Assembly (NCBI RefSeq): GCF_902522795.1 | Contig: NZ_CABYWZ010000010.1 | Location: forward strand, 1-55,883 | From: an uncultured Prochlorococcus sp. | Lineage (GTDB): Bacteria; Cyanobacteriota; Cyanobacteriia; PCC-6307; Cyanobiaceae | Reading direction: 5' to 3' | Length of the DNA: 55,883 nt | Shown: in pieces, positions 38,325 through 47,365 of the stretch | Layout of the letters: every line of letters starts with the position of its first letter | Position numbering within the stretch: the stretch's first letter is position 1 | Position numbers and translations under genes: made by a program | Notes under the pieces: model-generated | Database searches by the model: none | The model's input: the letters and a program-made list of their open reading frames with translations, nothing else | What the model was told of the DNA's origin: nothing

Positions 38325-40127
38325 ATGCGCGTGACAACCTCATTTCCTCTGGGGACACTTCGTGACACACCTTCTGAAGCTGAGATTATTTCACATCAAT
38401 TACTTTTAAAAGCTGGATATATTCGAAGAGTTAACAGCGGTATTTATGCATACATGCCATTAATGCTTAAAGTTATTGAAAAAATATCCGCAGTAATAGA
38501 GAGAGAACTTAATAGTATTGGTTGTACAAAATTACTATTACCCCAACTTCATCCTGCAGATTTATGGAGAAAAAGTGAACGGTGGGAAGGATATACTGCA
38601 GGGGAAGGAATAATGTTTAATCTCAAAGATAGACAAGGTAAAGAATTTGGTTTAGCTCCAACTCACGAAGAGGTGATCACGAGTATTGCATCAGAGACCA
38701 TCAACTCCTATAAGCAATTACCTCAATGTTTTTATCAAATTCAGACAAAATTTAGAGATGAAATAAGACCAAGGTTTGGATTGATGAGAAGTAGGGAATT
38801 TATAATGAAAGATGGTTATTCTTTTCATTCTTCAGAAAACGATCTAGCTTCTTTCTATGAAAAGGTGGGTAATGCTTATGAAAATATTTTTAAATCTTGT
38901 GGACTGCAGACCGTAGGGGTTGAAGCTGATAGTGGAGCAATTGGCGGTGCCTCCTCCAAAGAATTTATGGTCACTGCTGATGCTGGCGAAGATTCTATTT
39001 TGTTTACTCAAAGTGGTTCTTATGCCGCAAATATTGAAAAAGCTGTTTCTCTACCTTCTCAACCTATTCCACTAAAAGATAATATTGCAGAGTGGTTGGA
39101 GACACCTCAACAAAAAACAATCCTAGAAGTTTGCGAAAATAATAATTTAGACCCTAGTCAGATTGTTAAAGTAGTAATATTTCTTGCAAAGTTTGAAGGT
39201 GAATTTGAGGTCCCAATTCTTGCATGCATTAGAGGCGATCAACACATTAATGAAGTAAAGCTTTTTAACTTAATCGATAAACTTCATAATTTCAATCTCC
39301 TAAATCTAAAAAAGATTGAGGACAAAAATACTATCGAAAAAAACCTAGTTGATTTTCCCTTAGGTTTTATAGGGCCAGATTTAGATAATAAAACTATTAA
39401 AGCTAGTTCTAATTGGGATAAAAAATGGACAAGAATAATTGATCGTTCTGCAAGTGACCTTTCAAAGTTTATAAGTGGTGGGAATAAAGTTAATTTCCAT
39501 AAAGTTTTTCAAGAGTTTTCTTTTACTTCGAAAGAGTATCTAATTGAGGATATAAGGAATGCCAAAAAAGGAGATAAAATAAGTATTTATGATGATGAAG
39601 AACTTAAAGAAAAAAAAGGTATCGAAATTGGACATATTTTCCAACTAGGCCAGAAATATAGTGAAAAATTAAATGCAAAGTTCTCTGATAAGGATGGTAA
39701 GTTAAAAAATTTATGGATGGGTTGTTATGGAATAGGAGTAACAAGAATAGCTCAAGCTGCTATCGAACAGAATCATGATCAAAAAGGAATTTGTTGGCCT
39801 ATCCAGATTTCTCCTTTTGAAGTTATTATTATTCCAACAAACCTAAAAGATCCTATTCAAAGTGACCTTACTGAGCAAATCTATAACAACCTTGTAATTA
39901 ATAAAATTGATGTCCTACTTGATGATAGAAACGATAGAGCTGGAGTAAAATTTAAAGATGCAGAATTAATTGGCATTCCTTTTCAGATAATTATTGGCAG
40001 AGATTCTATTAATAAAGAAGTAGAACTTTTATGCAGAACAAATAACACCAAGCTTAAAATTAATATTGATAAATTGTTGGAAACATTTATTTCTGAATCT
40101 GAAATAATGTACAATAAAAAATCTTAA
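38325..40127 (+). CDS. proS: Prolyl-tRNA synthetase, bacterial type
   Basis: ProRS charges tRNA-Pro. The 600-residue class II synthetase begins MRVTTSFPLGTLRDTPSEAE, has motif 1 (GIYAYMPLMLKVIEKI), motif 2 (FRDEIRPRFGLMRSREFIMKDGYSFH) split by a loop, an editing-type insertion around residues 220-400, motif 3 (CYGIGVTRIAQAA) and the C-terminal anticodon-binding domain (DDRNDRAGVKFKDAELIGIP). It precedes psb27 by 26 bases. The normal start ATG follows an AT-rich leader with GGATTTTTTT. Confidence 0.98.
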   Translation: MRVTTSFPLGTLRDTPSEAEIISHQLLLKAGYIRRVNSGIYAYMPLMLKVIEKISAVIERELNSIGCTKLLLPQLHPADLWRKSERWEGYTAGEGIMFNLKDRQGKEFGLAPTHEEVITSIASETINSYKQLPQCFYQIQTKFRDEIRPRFGLMRSREFIMKDGYSFHSSENDLASFYEKVGNAYENIFKSCGLQTVGVEADSGAIGGASSKEFMVTADAGEDSILFTQSGSYAANIEKAVSLPSQPIPLKDNIAEWLETPQQKTILEVCENNNLDPSQIVKVVIFLAKFEGEFEVPILACIRGDQHINEVKLFNLIDKLHNFNLLNLKKIEDKNTIEKNLVDFPLGFIGPDLDNKTIKASSNWDKKWTRIIDRSASDLSKFISGGNKVNFHKVFQEFSFTSKEYLIEDIRNAKKGDKISIYDDEELKEKKGIEIGHIFQLGQKYSEKLNAKFSDKDGKLKNLWMGCYGIGVTRIAQAAIEQNHDQKGICWPIQISPFEVIIIPTNLKDPIQSDLTEQIYNNLVINKIDVLLDDRNDRAGVKFKDAELIGIPFQIIIGRDSINKEVELLCRTNNTKLKINIDKLLETFISESEIMYNKKS

Positions 40128-40153
40128 AGCTTATTTTTTTTGGGAGCTAAGTT

Positions 40154-40591
40154 ATGTTATTGAAATGGACATCAAAATTATTTTTTAAGAATCTAACCAA
40201 AGCTATATCTTTCGCAATATCCTTTATTGTTGTCTTTACACTATTTAGTTCCCCTTCCATAGCTGTAAAAACCTCTATGACAGGTGACTATACAAAAGAT
40301 ACAATTTCAGTTGTTAAAACATTACAAACAGCTGTTGATACACCAAAAGATTCTCCAAATAAAGATGAAGTAAGAAGTGAGGCTCTTACACTCATAACTG
40401 ACTATATTTCCAGATATAGAAATAGAGGGATGGTGAATAAAACGCAATCATTTACCACAATGCAAACAGCATTAAATGCTATGGCAGGTCATTACAAAAA
40501 CTTTGCAAGTAGACCTTTACCAGATAAACTTAAGGAGCGTTTAACCAAAGAATTTTCTCTTGCTGAAAAAATGGTTCTAAGAGAAAGTTGA
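40154..40591 (+). CDS. psb27: Photosystem II assembly protein Psb27
   Basis: Psb27 binds the lumenal side of CP43 during photosystem II assembly and repair. The 145-residue precursor has a signal peptide (about residues 14-37, ending PSIAVKTSMTGDY) and a four-helix-bundle domain with DYTKDTISVVKTL, SEALTLITDYISRYRNRG and MAGHYKNFASRPLPDKL. Most cyanobacterial Psb27 proteins are lipoproteins with a lipobox Cys; none is seen here, so the mature protein should be unlipidated or differently anchored. It lies directly after proS. Confidence 0.93.
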   Translation: MLLKWTSKLFFKNLTKAISFAISFIVVFTLFSSPSIAVKTSMTGDYTKDTISVVKTLQTAVDTPKDSPNKDEVRSEALTLITDYISRYRNRGMVNKTQSFTTMQTALNAMAGHYKNFASRPLPDKLKERLTKEFSLAEKMVLRES

Positions 40592-40600
40592 TACAATTCA

Positions 40601-41982
<1,382 letters not shown>

Positions 41983-41997
41983 TTCAGTTTCAAATTA

Positions 41998-43002
41998 ATG
42001 AGGGAATCCTTTAGACATTTTGAACATAATAAAAAGGTTGATCTCATTGGACTTGGCAACGCAATAGTAGATATTATTGTAAATATTGAAGATGAGTTTC
42101 TTGAGATAAATAATCTGGATAAAGGATCAATGAATCTAATTAATTCTTATGAATCTCAGAGATTGTTAGAGAATTGCAAAGTGATCAAACAAATTTCAGG
42201 AGGGTCCTCAGCAAATACCGTTGTTTCTTTAGCAGACTTAGGCAATCATGTGCAGTTTATAGGAAGAGTGAAAAATGATCAATTTGGGGATTTCTTTTCT
42301 GACGATATAAAAAAAAGTAAAACTATATTTAATACTCCACCCACCATTGAAGGTGCACCAACAGCTCATTCAATCATTTTGGTTACACCCGATGCACAAA
42401 GAACTATGTGCACTTACCTAGGAGCATCTGTAGAGTTTGAACCAAAAGATATTGACTTTAATGTAATTAAGGAAAGTAAATACTTATATTTAGAAGGATA
42501 TTTATGGGACAGCGAATTAGCTAAAAAAGCTTTTATTAAAGCCGCCCAAATTGCAAAACAATCTAATACGAAAATTATCCTTTCTTTGTCTGATTCATTT
42601 TGTGTAGATAGACATCGTGAGAGTTTCACGAAATTAATTTATGAATATGTAGATATTGTTTTTTGTAATGAATCCGAGGTGTTAAGTCTATTTAAAAATG
42701 ATAAATTAGCAAGCTGCCAAGAAGACCTATCTTCCTTATGTGAATTAGTCATAGTAACTCTTGGGAGTAATGGTTCTCTGATCGTTAACAAAAATAATGT
42801 TGAAAAAATTGAGTCAATCACGAAAGGCAAGATTATTGATACTTCAGGAGCTGGAGATATCTATGCGGGAGGATTTATCCATGGATTAATAAACAATTTT
42901 ACCCTCAAAAAATGCGGAGAGATAGCTTCAATTTGTGCGGGACAAATAATTACTCAATTGGGATCTAGATCAGATATTGATCTTAAAGAGTTAATAAAAT
43001 AG
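41998..43002 (+). CDS. PfkB-family carbohydrate/nucleoside kinase
   Basis: The 334-residue protein is a ribokinase-fold (PfkB) kinase. It has GLGNAIVDIIVNIED near the start, GGSSANTVVSLADLG for substrate binding, and the ATP and catalytic-base motif DTSGAGDIYAGGFIHG near residue 280. By N-terminal sequence it is near the adenosine-kinase-like/fructokinase group; the substrate is open. It begins 15 bases after purA in the same direction, which would fit a link to purine salvage, but this is only positional. Confidence 0.88.
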   Translation: MRESFRHFEHNKKVDLIGLGNAIVDIIVNIEDEFLEINNLDKGSMNLINSYESQRLLENCKVIKQISGGSSANTVVSLADLGNHVQFIGRVKNDQFGDFFSDDIKKSKTIFNTPPTIEGAPTAHSIILVTPDAQRTMCTYLGASVEFEPKDIDFNVIKESKYLYLEGYLWDSELAKKAFIKAAQIAKQSNTKIILSLSDSFCVDRHRESFTKLIYEYVDIVFCNESEVLSLFKNDKLASCQEDLSSLCELVIVTLGSNGSLIVNKNNVEKIESITKGKIIDTSGAGDIYAGGFIHGLINNFTLKKCGEIASICAGQIITQLGSRSDIDLKELIK

Positions 43003-43008
43003 ATTTAA

Positions 43009-43314
43009 TCAAATAGTCTTATTCAACCAATCATAATATTTCATCTCAGCATTGTATTTTTTATAAATAATTTGAGGGACATCATATGTGGAATTTTTAT
43101 TTACGAAATCAATTAAACAATCTTTAAATTCTAGTTTACTTTTTATTGTAATTTCAAACTCTTTAGTTTCTTCAATATCATCATCCCACTTATAAATTGA
43201 AAAAATTTGCTTTATCGAAACACAAGCTGCAAGTTTTTTTTGTATTAGTAATTTAGCCATTCGCAAAGCTTTTGCATTACTTGATTCAGTTGTGATCATA
43301 ACTAATACTTCCAT
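43009..43314 (-). CDS. cutA: Divalent-cation tolerance protein CutA
   Basis: CutA1 is a small trimeric protein of the PII-like fold, associated with copper tolerance but of uncertain true function. The 101-residue product shows ESSNAKALRMAKLLIQKKLAACV, SIYKWDDDIEETKEF and STYDVPQIIY, the family pattern. It converges on the PfkB kinase and is 13 bases downstream of cobK. Confidence 0.92.
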   Translation of the reverse strand: MEVLVMITTESSNAKALRMAKLLIQKKLAACVSIKQIFSIYKWDDDIEETKEFEITIKSKLEFKDCLIDFVNKNSTYDVPQIIYKKYNAEMKYYDWLNKTI

Positions 43315-43327
43315 AATGAATTAAACA

Positions 43328-44125
43328 TCAATATTTTTTAATTATGTGATTTATCAAATTGTGATATTGATCAAAAGAGTAAGAATAATCATTTTTAACT
43401 TTCGGCCTTTTAACCAAAAATAACTTCATCTTACTTCCAGAAACTATACTCTCCCAGTTTTTCTGAGAATAACTTCCAGATTCTCGGCATAGAACATAAT
43501 CTATCTCCCAAAAATCACAAAGTTTTTTTTCTAAAATGCTTTTATTATTTTTACTCGGTTCAAGTATCGCTATGTTTGAATTTTTAATACATGATCCAAA
43601 AGCTTTAGTTATACTCTCATAAGTTGGAAGTACCCTTGTAAATACATTTGCTTTACAATTCATATAATAATTAGCTGTATCGTTAAGGAATCTTGATCCT
43701 ATTGCAAGAAGAATATTCTTATTCTCAATATCAACATTATTTATATCCTTTAAATGATCAATATAAAAAAAATTATTAGTGTTATTTATTTGAGATTCCC
43801 TTTCAAATAGTAAAAGAGGTGTATTAATCTCTTTACATGCATTATTAAGATTTTTAGAAATTATTACGGCAAACGGATGAGTAGCATCGACAACACATGT
43901 GATTTTATTTTTATTTATGAAATTAATTATTTGATCTTTATTTTTTAATTTCCCCGTAATGATATGTAACTTTGGATTCTCAATATAAGCTTGCCCTGCT
44001 TTATAAGTTAAAACACTTGCAAATACTGAATAATTAAGTTCAAGAAGCCTATTTGCTATTACAGGTCCATCCGAAGTTCCTGATAGGATCCAAACATTTT
44101 TATAGCAATTTCCTTGATTCTGCAT
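43328..44125 (-). CDS. cobK: Precorrin-6A reductase (CobK/CbiJ)
   Basis: CobK/CbiJ reduces precorrin-6A (or cobalt-precorrin-6A) in corrin ring synthesis with NAD(P)H. The 265-residue protein begins VWILSGTSDGPVIANRLLEL, a Rossmann-like loop (GTSDG), and has CVVDATHPFAVIISKNL with the family's DATHPFA motif, and LAIGSRFLND. It belongs with cobO at 26.4 kb to the pseudocobalamin route. It is divergent from ssb. Confidence 0.93.
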   Translation of the reverse strand: MQNQGNCYKNVWILSGTSDGPVIANRLLELNYSVFASVLTYKAGQAYIENPKLHIITGKLKNKDQIINFINKNKITCVVDATHPFAVIISKNLNNACKEINTPLLLFERESQINNTNNFFYIDHLKDINNVDIENKNILLAIGSRFLNDTANYYMNCKANVFTRVLPTYESITKAFGSCIKNSNIAILEPSKNNKSILEKKLCDFWEIDYVLCRESGSYSQKNWESIVSGSKMKLFLVKRPKVKNDYSYSFDQYHNLINHIIKKY

Positions 44126-44153
44126 CAGTATGTCTTTAATTAAATAGTAAGTA

Positions 44154-44579
44154 ATGAATCATTGTTTAATTCAGGCGGTCATTAATAGCGCTCCCCAAAT
44201 GAGGTATACCAAAGAAAACCAAACTCCAATTGCAGAAATGATTGTTAATTTTAAAGGATTACGCAGTGAAGATCCAACCAGAGATCTCAAGATCATAGGA
44301 TGGGGAAATATTGCCCAAGAAATGGTAGATGAACTAAAGGAGGGACAAAATATTGTTATTGAGGGACGTCTAAAGATGAATTCAGTCACTAGAAAAGACG
44401 GAACGAAAGAAAAGCAACCAGAACTAACAGCTTCAAAGATTCATCAACTATCGCCAGTTGACGTTATTAAGTCTGATCAAAAGGAAAATAATGAGTCATT
44501 TAAAAATAAAGAAAGCACTAAAAAATCCAGTTGGGATAGTTCACCTTTAGTACCCGAAGTTGACGAAATACCTTTTTAA
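44154..44579 (+). CDS. ssb: Single-stranded DNA-binding protein
   Basis: The 141-residue OB-fold protein covers single-stranded DNA. The N-terminal domain has IQAVINSAPQMRYTKENQTPI, KIIGWGNIAQEMVDELKEG and IVIEGRLKMNSV, matching cyanobacterial SSB. The linker is Lys/Glu/Ser-rich, and the C-terminal tip ends VDEIPF, the acidic-hydrophobic tail that binds partner proteins such as PriA, which is also encoded in this window. It is divergent from cobK by 28 bases. Confidence 0.92.
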   Translation: MNHCLIQAVINSAPQMRYTKENQTPIAEMIVNFKGLRSEDPTRDLKIIGWGNIAQEMVDELKEGQNIVIEGRLKMNSVTRKDGTKEKQPELTASKIHQLSPVDVIKSDQKENNESFKNKESTKKSSWDSSPLVPEVDEIPF

Positions 44580-44580
44580 T

Positions 44581-44775
44581 TCAAATATCAACAATATTAT
44601 CTTGAACACTTATAATTAATTTGCTTAATTTTCTTTCAAGCGCGGCAAGTTCGCTTCTAAGTTCAGGCCATTTACCCTTATCAAGATTTTCTAGTAGCCA
44701 TGCTCTATCTTGATCAAGTTTAAAAATTAAATCTCCTTGATTTGCAGTATTAGGATCTTGCATCATTCTTGTCAA
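44581..44775 (-). CDS. Small conserved hypothetical protein opposite DUF2854 gene
   Basis: This 64-residue soluble protein has no recognised family. It is helical and charged: LIFKLDQDRAWLLENLDKGKWPELRSELAALERKLSKL could form a helical hairpin or coiled coil. Two start ATGs are close together (residues 1 and 4 or 5). It converges on ssb with one base between the stops and diverges from the DUF2854 gene by 30 bases. The orderly position and sequence bias support a real gene. Confidence 0.68.
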   Translation of the reverse strand: MTRMMQDPNTANQGDLIFKLDQDRAWLLENLDKGKWPELRSELAALERKLSKLIISVQDNIVDI

Positions 44776-44805
44776 CCCATTTAAAACTCATTCTACTAAA
44801 TCAAA

Positions 44806-45336
44806 ATGAAGAAATACTTATCGCCTGGAAACTTAATCGTAACCGCTGGGGGTATATTAGCGTTTGTTGGAATGACTGCTTATTTTACAGACTCAGTGAA
44901 TTTAAGTGTACCTACTTTTTTTTATGGAGTACCTATTTTTCTAATTGGATTAGGCTTAAAGACTTCCGAAATACCTCCTGTAGAGTTGTTTGACAAGACA
45001 AATTTTGCGACAAATAAATTTAATAGACCAAAAGAATTAACAGCACTAGTTAAAGATGTTACAAGATGGAGATATGGAATAAAAGCTCATCTTGAATCGT
45101 CATTAGAATCTTTAAATTTGTGGGACGAGGATAACCCCCCTCAATTAAAAGAAATAGAAGAAATTACAAAGGAAGACAAAAATGGTCTCAGAATGCGTTT
45201 CGAATTAAACGCTGTTCCTTTAGAAAAATGGATTGAAAAACAAGAAAGATTAAATAGGTTTTTTGTCAAAGGTCTTGAATCAGAATTTATTATCGACGAT
45301 AATAAAAAAGAATTTGATTTTATTCTCTTTTATTGA
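44806..45336 (+). CDS. DUF2854-family membrane protein
   Basis: The 176-residue protein has two N-terminal transmembrane helices (LIVTAGGILAFVGMTAYF and FYGVPIFLIGLGL) followed by a soluble domain with RYGIKAHLESSLESLNLW and PLEKWIEKQERLN. This is the DUF2854 layout found in cyanobacteria and chloroplasts. Function is unknown; thylakoid placement is assumed. It is 64 bases upstream of argB in the same direction. Confidence 0.85.
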   Translation: MKKYLSPGNLIVTAGGILAFVGMTAYFTDSVNLSVPTFFYGVPIFLIGLGLKTSEIPPVELFDKTNFATNKFNRPKELTALVKDVTRWRYGIKAHLESSLESLNLWDEDNPPQLKEIEEITKEDKNGLRMRFELNAVPLEKWIEKQERLNRFFVKGLESEFIIDDNKKEFDFILFY

Positions 45337-45400
45337 ATATAGGGATATATTTGTAAAAACCTAATTTCTCAATTCAATCAAGTTTTAATGAATTTTAATA

Positions 45401-46252
45401 ATGAATGATTCTCAAAGAGTATCAATATTAAGCGAAGCACTTCCATATATACAAAGTTTCTCAGGTAGAAAAATTGTTATCAAGTATGGTGGTTCTGTTA
45501 TGGAGAATGATAATTTAAAAAATGCTTTTTTTAGAGATATTGCACTTTTATCAACAGTTGGGGTTTGTCCGATAGTAATTCATGGAGGTGGACCAGAAAT
45601 TAATAATTGGTTAAAGAAATTAGAAATATCTCCTAAATTCGAAAATGGATTAAGAATTACAGATCAAAAAACAATGGAAATTGTCGAGATGGTTCTAATG
45701 GGTAGAGTTAACAAACAAATTGTAAAAGGGATTAATAAAACTGGATCCTTAGCTGTGGGAATATCAGGTCTTGATGGCAACTTAATTCAATCTAGAGAAC
45801 TAGGAGATGGTAGCCATGGGTTAGTGGGAGAGGTTACAAAAATCAATCCTGAAATATTAGATCCTCTAATTTCTAAAGGATACATCCCAATTATTTCTAG
45901 CATTGGATCAACCTTGGAGGGTATTTCCCATAACATTAATGCAGATTTTGTTGCTGGAGAAATTGCTGCTGCAATAAATGCCGAAAAACTTATTCTTCTT
46001 ACAGATACTCAAGGGATTTTAAAAGAAAAAGATAACAAAAATAGTCTTGTTGAAAAAACTAATCTCAAAGAGGCAAGGAATTTTATTGATAAAAGAATTG
46101 TAACTGAAGGTATGATTCCAAAGACAGAATGCTGTATAAGAGCTTTAGCCCAAGGAGTCAAAGCAGCTCACATAATTGATGGAAGAATAGAACATTCATT
46201 ACTTCTTGAGATTTTTACAAATTCCGGAATAGGTACAATGATAGTCGCCTAA
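45401..46252 (+). CDS. argB: N-acetylglutamate kinase
   Basis: ArgB phosphorylates N-acetylglutamate in arginine synthesis; in cyanobacteria it is activated by the PII protein when nitrogen is plentiful. The 283-residue protein has [11 protein letters not shown] near the start, [33 protein letters not shown] and GGMIPK-like [14 protein letters not shown] near the end. The PII-contact N-terminal helix ([10 protein letters not shown]) is present. It overlaps none but is three bases before the next gene. Confidence 0.98.
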   Translation: MNDSQRVSILSEALPYIQSFSGRKIVIKYGGSVMENDNLKNAFFRDIALLSTVGVCPIVIHGGGPEINNWLKKLEISPKFENGLRITDQKTMEIVEMVLMGRVNKQIVKGINKTGSLAVGISGLDGNLIQSRELGDGSHGLVGEVTKINPEILDPLISKGYIPIISSIGSTLEGISHNINADFVAGEIAAAINAEKLILLTDTQGILKEKDNKNSLVEKTNLKEARNFIDKRIVTEGMIPKTECCIRALAQGVKAAHIIDGRIEHSLLLEIFTNSGIGTMIVA

Positions 46253-46255
46253 ACC

Positions 46256-47365
46256 ATGAAAACTTATGAGCAAGTTTTAGAAAAAGTAGAACTTGCTTTA
46301 GCTAAAGGTGAGTATTTTTATTGTATTGAATTTCTTTTGCCCATAATCGAATCATTTCCTTTATCAAGCAAAGAGGGAGTAAATTTAAGAACAATCTTAA
46401 TTACTGCTTTTTGTGGTGTCAATAAAAAGGAGGAGGCTAAAAGGTTTTGTAAAGAACTTCTAAAATCTTACGATAATAAGACGAGAGAAAATGCAAAATA
46501 TTTGATGGAAGTTATAGACTCTCCTGACATTAAAAAGCCGGAAAATTGGAACGTACAGTTTGAAAGCGACCCATCACTTAATAAAAAATCTTTTAACTCA
46601 CTGCGCAAAAAAAGAGAAGTATTGAAGAAAAAAAAATTTATTAATGTAACTGAGACACCAACTGGTGAAACAAAACCCTTTCAGAAGGGCTTTTCACTGA
46701 TCATTTTTTTAATACTATTATTATTAATTCCACTTTTAAGTGGCTGCGTTAGAATTGAAAATACCCTTGATCTTAGTGAACTTGATTCAATAACCAATGA
46801 TTTAGTAATAGAAAGTAAATACATAAAGAAATTTCCTTGGCAATTAAAATTTGAAGAGAAGATGAAAGATATTTTTCCTGACGCAGAAATTGAACAAGAC
46901 GAATCAACCTTTTCTTTGAAACATAAAAATCTAAATTTAGAGGATACAAAGCAAGTTCTTAAAATCACCCAAAATACTGCTGGAGAGTTAGCGGTAGAAT
47001 CAACAAATATAGAAATTAATACAACTCAAAAAAACTTCATTTTTTTTAAAAAATACTTTTACAGGTTAGATTTGGATCTAAAATCTATTAAAGGCATTGA
47101 TAATTTAGAAATCATTTTCAAAATTATTCAACCTCATAAAGCTATCCTTACCGATAAAAACAATTCAAATTTAGAAATCACAAAAAATCTAATAATTTGG
47201 GATTTAAATCAAGGGCAGATAAATAGTCTTGAATTTTCTTTCTGGAGCCTCAACAAACTTTTGATTTGGATATCTATTATTTTAATAATTATGATATTTG
47301 CTTATTTATTAAGATCCTATAGATTTAAATTAGGTACAGATTTACCTCAACTTCCATCAAAGTAA
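46256..47365 (+). CDS. DUF3153 protein fused behind a TPR-like cytoplasmic domain
   Basis: The 369-residue protein has two parts. Residues 1-110 are helical and TPR-like (ALAKGEYFYCIEFLLPI and KKEEAKRFCKELLKSY). After a basic linker, residues 147-163 form a membrane helix that ends in a lipobox-like LLSGC at Cys164, and the rest is the extracytoplasmic DUF3153 domain, with a final transmembrane helix near 330-352. In many cyanobacteria DUF3153 is a separate lipoprotein whose own start precedes that lipobox, so this looks like a fusion. The internal Cys is unlikely to be lipidated. It follows argB by three bases. Confidence 0.82.
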   Translation: MKTYEQVLEKVELALAKGEYFYCIEFLLPIIESFPLSSKEGVNLRTILITAFCGVNKKEEAKRFCKELLKSYDNKTRENAKYLMEVIDSPDIKKPENWNVQFESDPSLNKKSFNSLRKKREVLKKKKFINVTETPTGETKPFQKGFSLIIFLILLLLIPLLSGCVRIENTLDLSELDSITNDLVIESKYIKKFPWQLKFEEKMKDIFPDAEIEQDESTFSLKHKNLNLEDTKQVLKITQNTAGELAVESTNIEINTTQKNFIFFKKYFYRLDLDLKSIKGIDNLEIIFKIIQPHKAILTDKNNSNLEITKNLIIWDLNQGQINSLEFSFWSLNKLLIWISIILIIMIFAYLLRSYRFKLGTDLPQLPSK

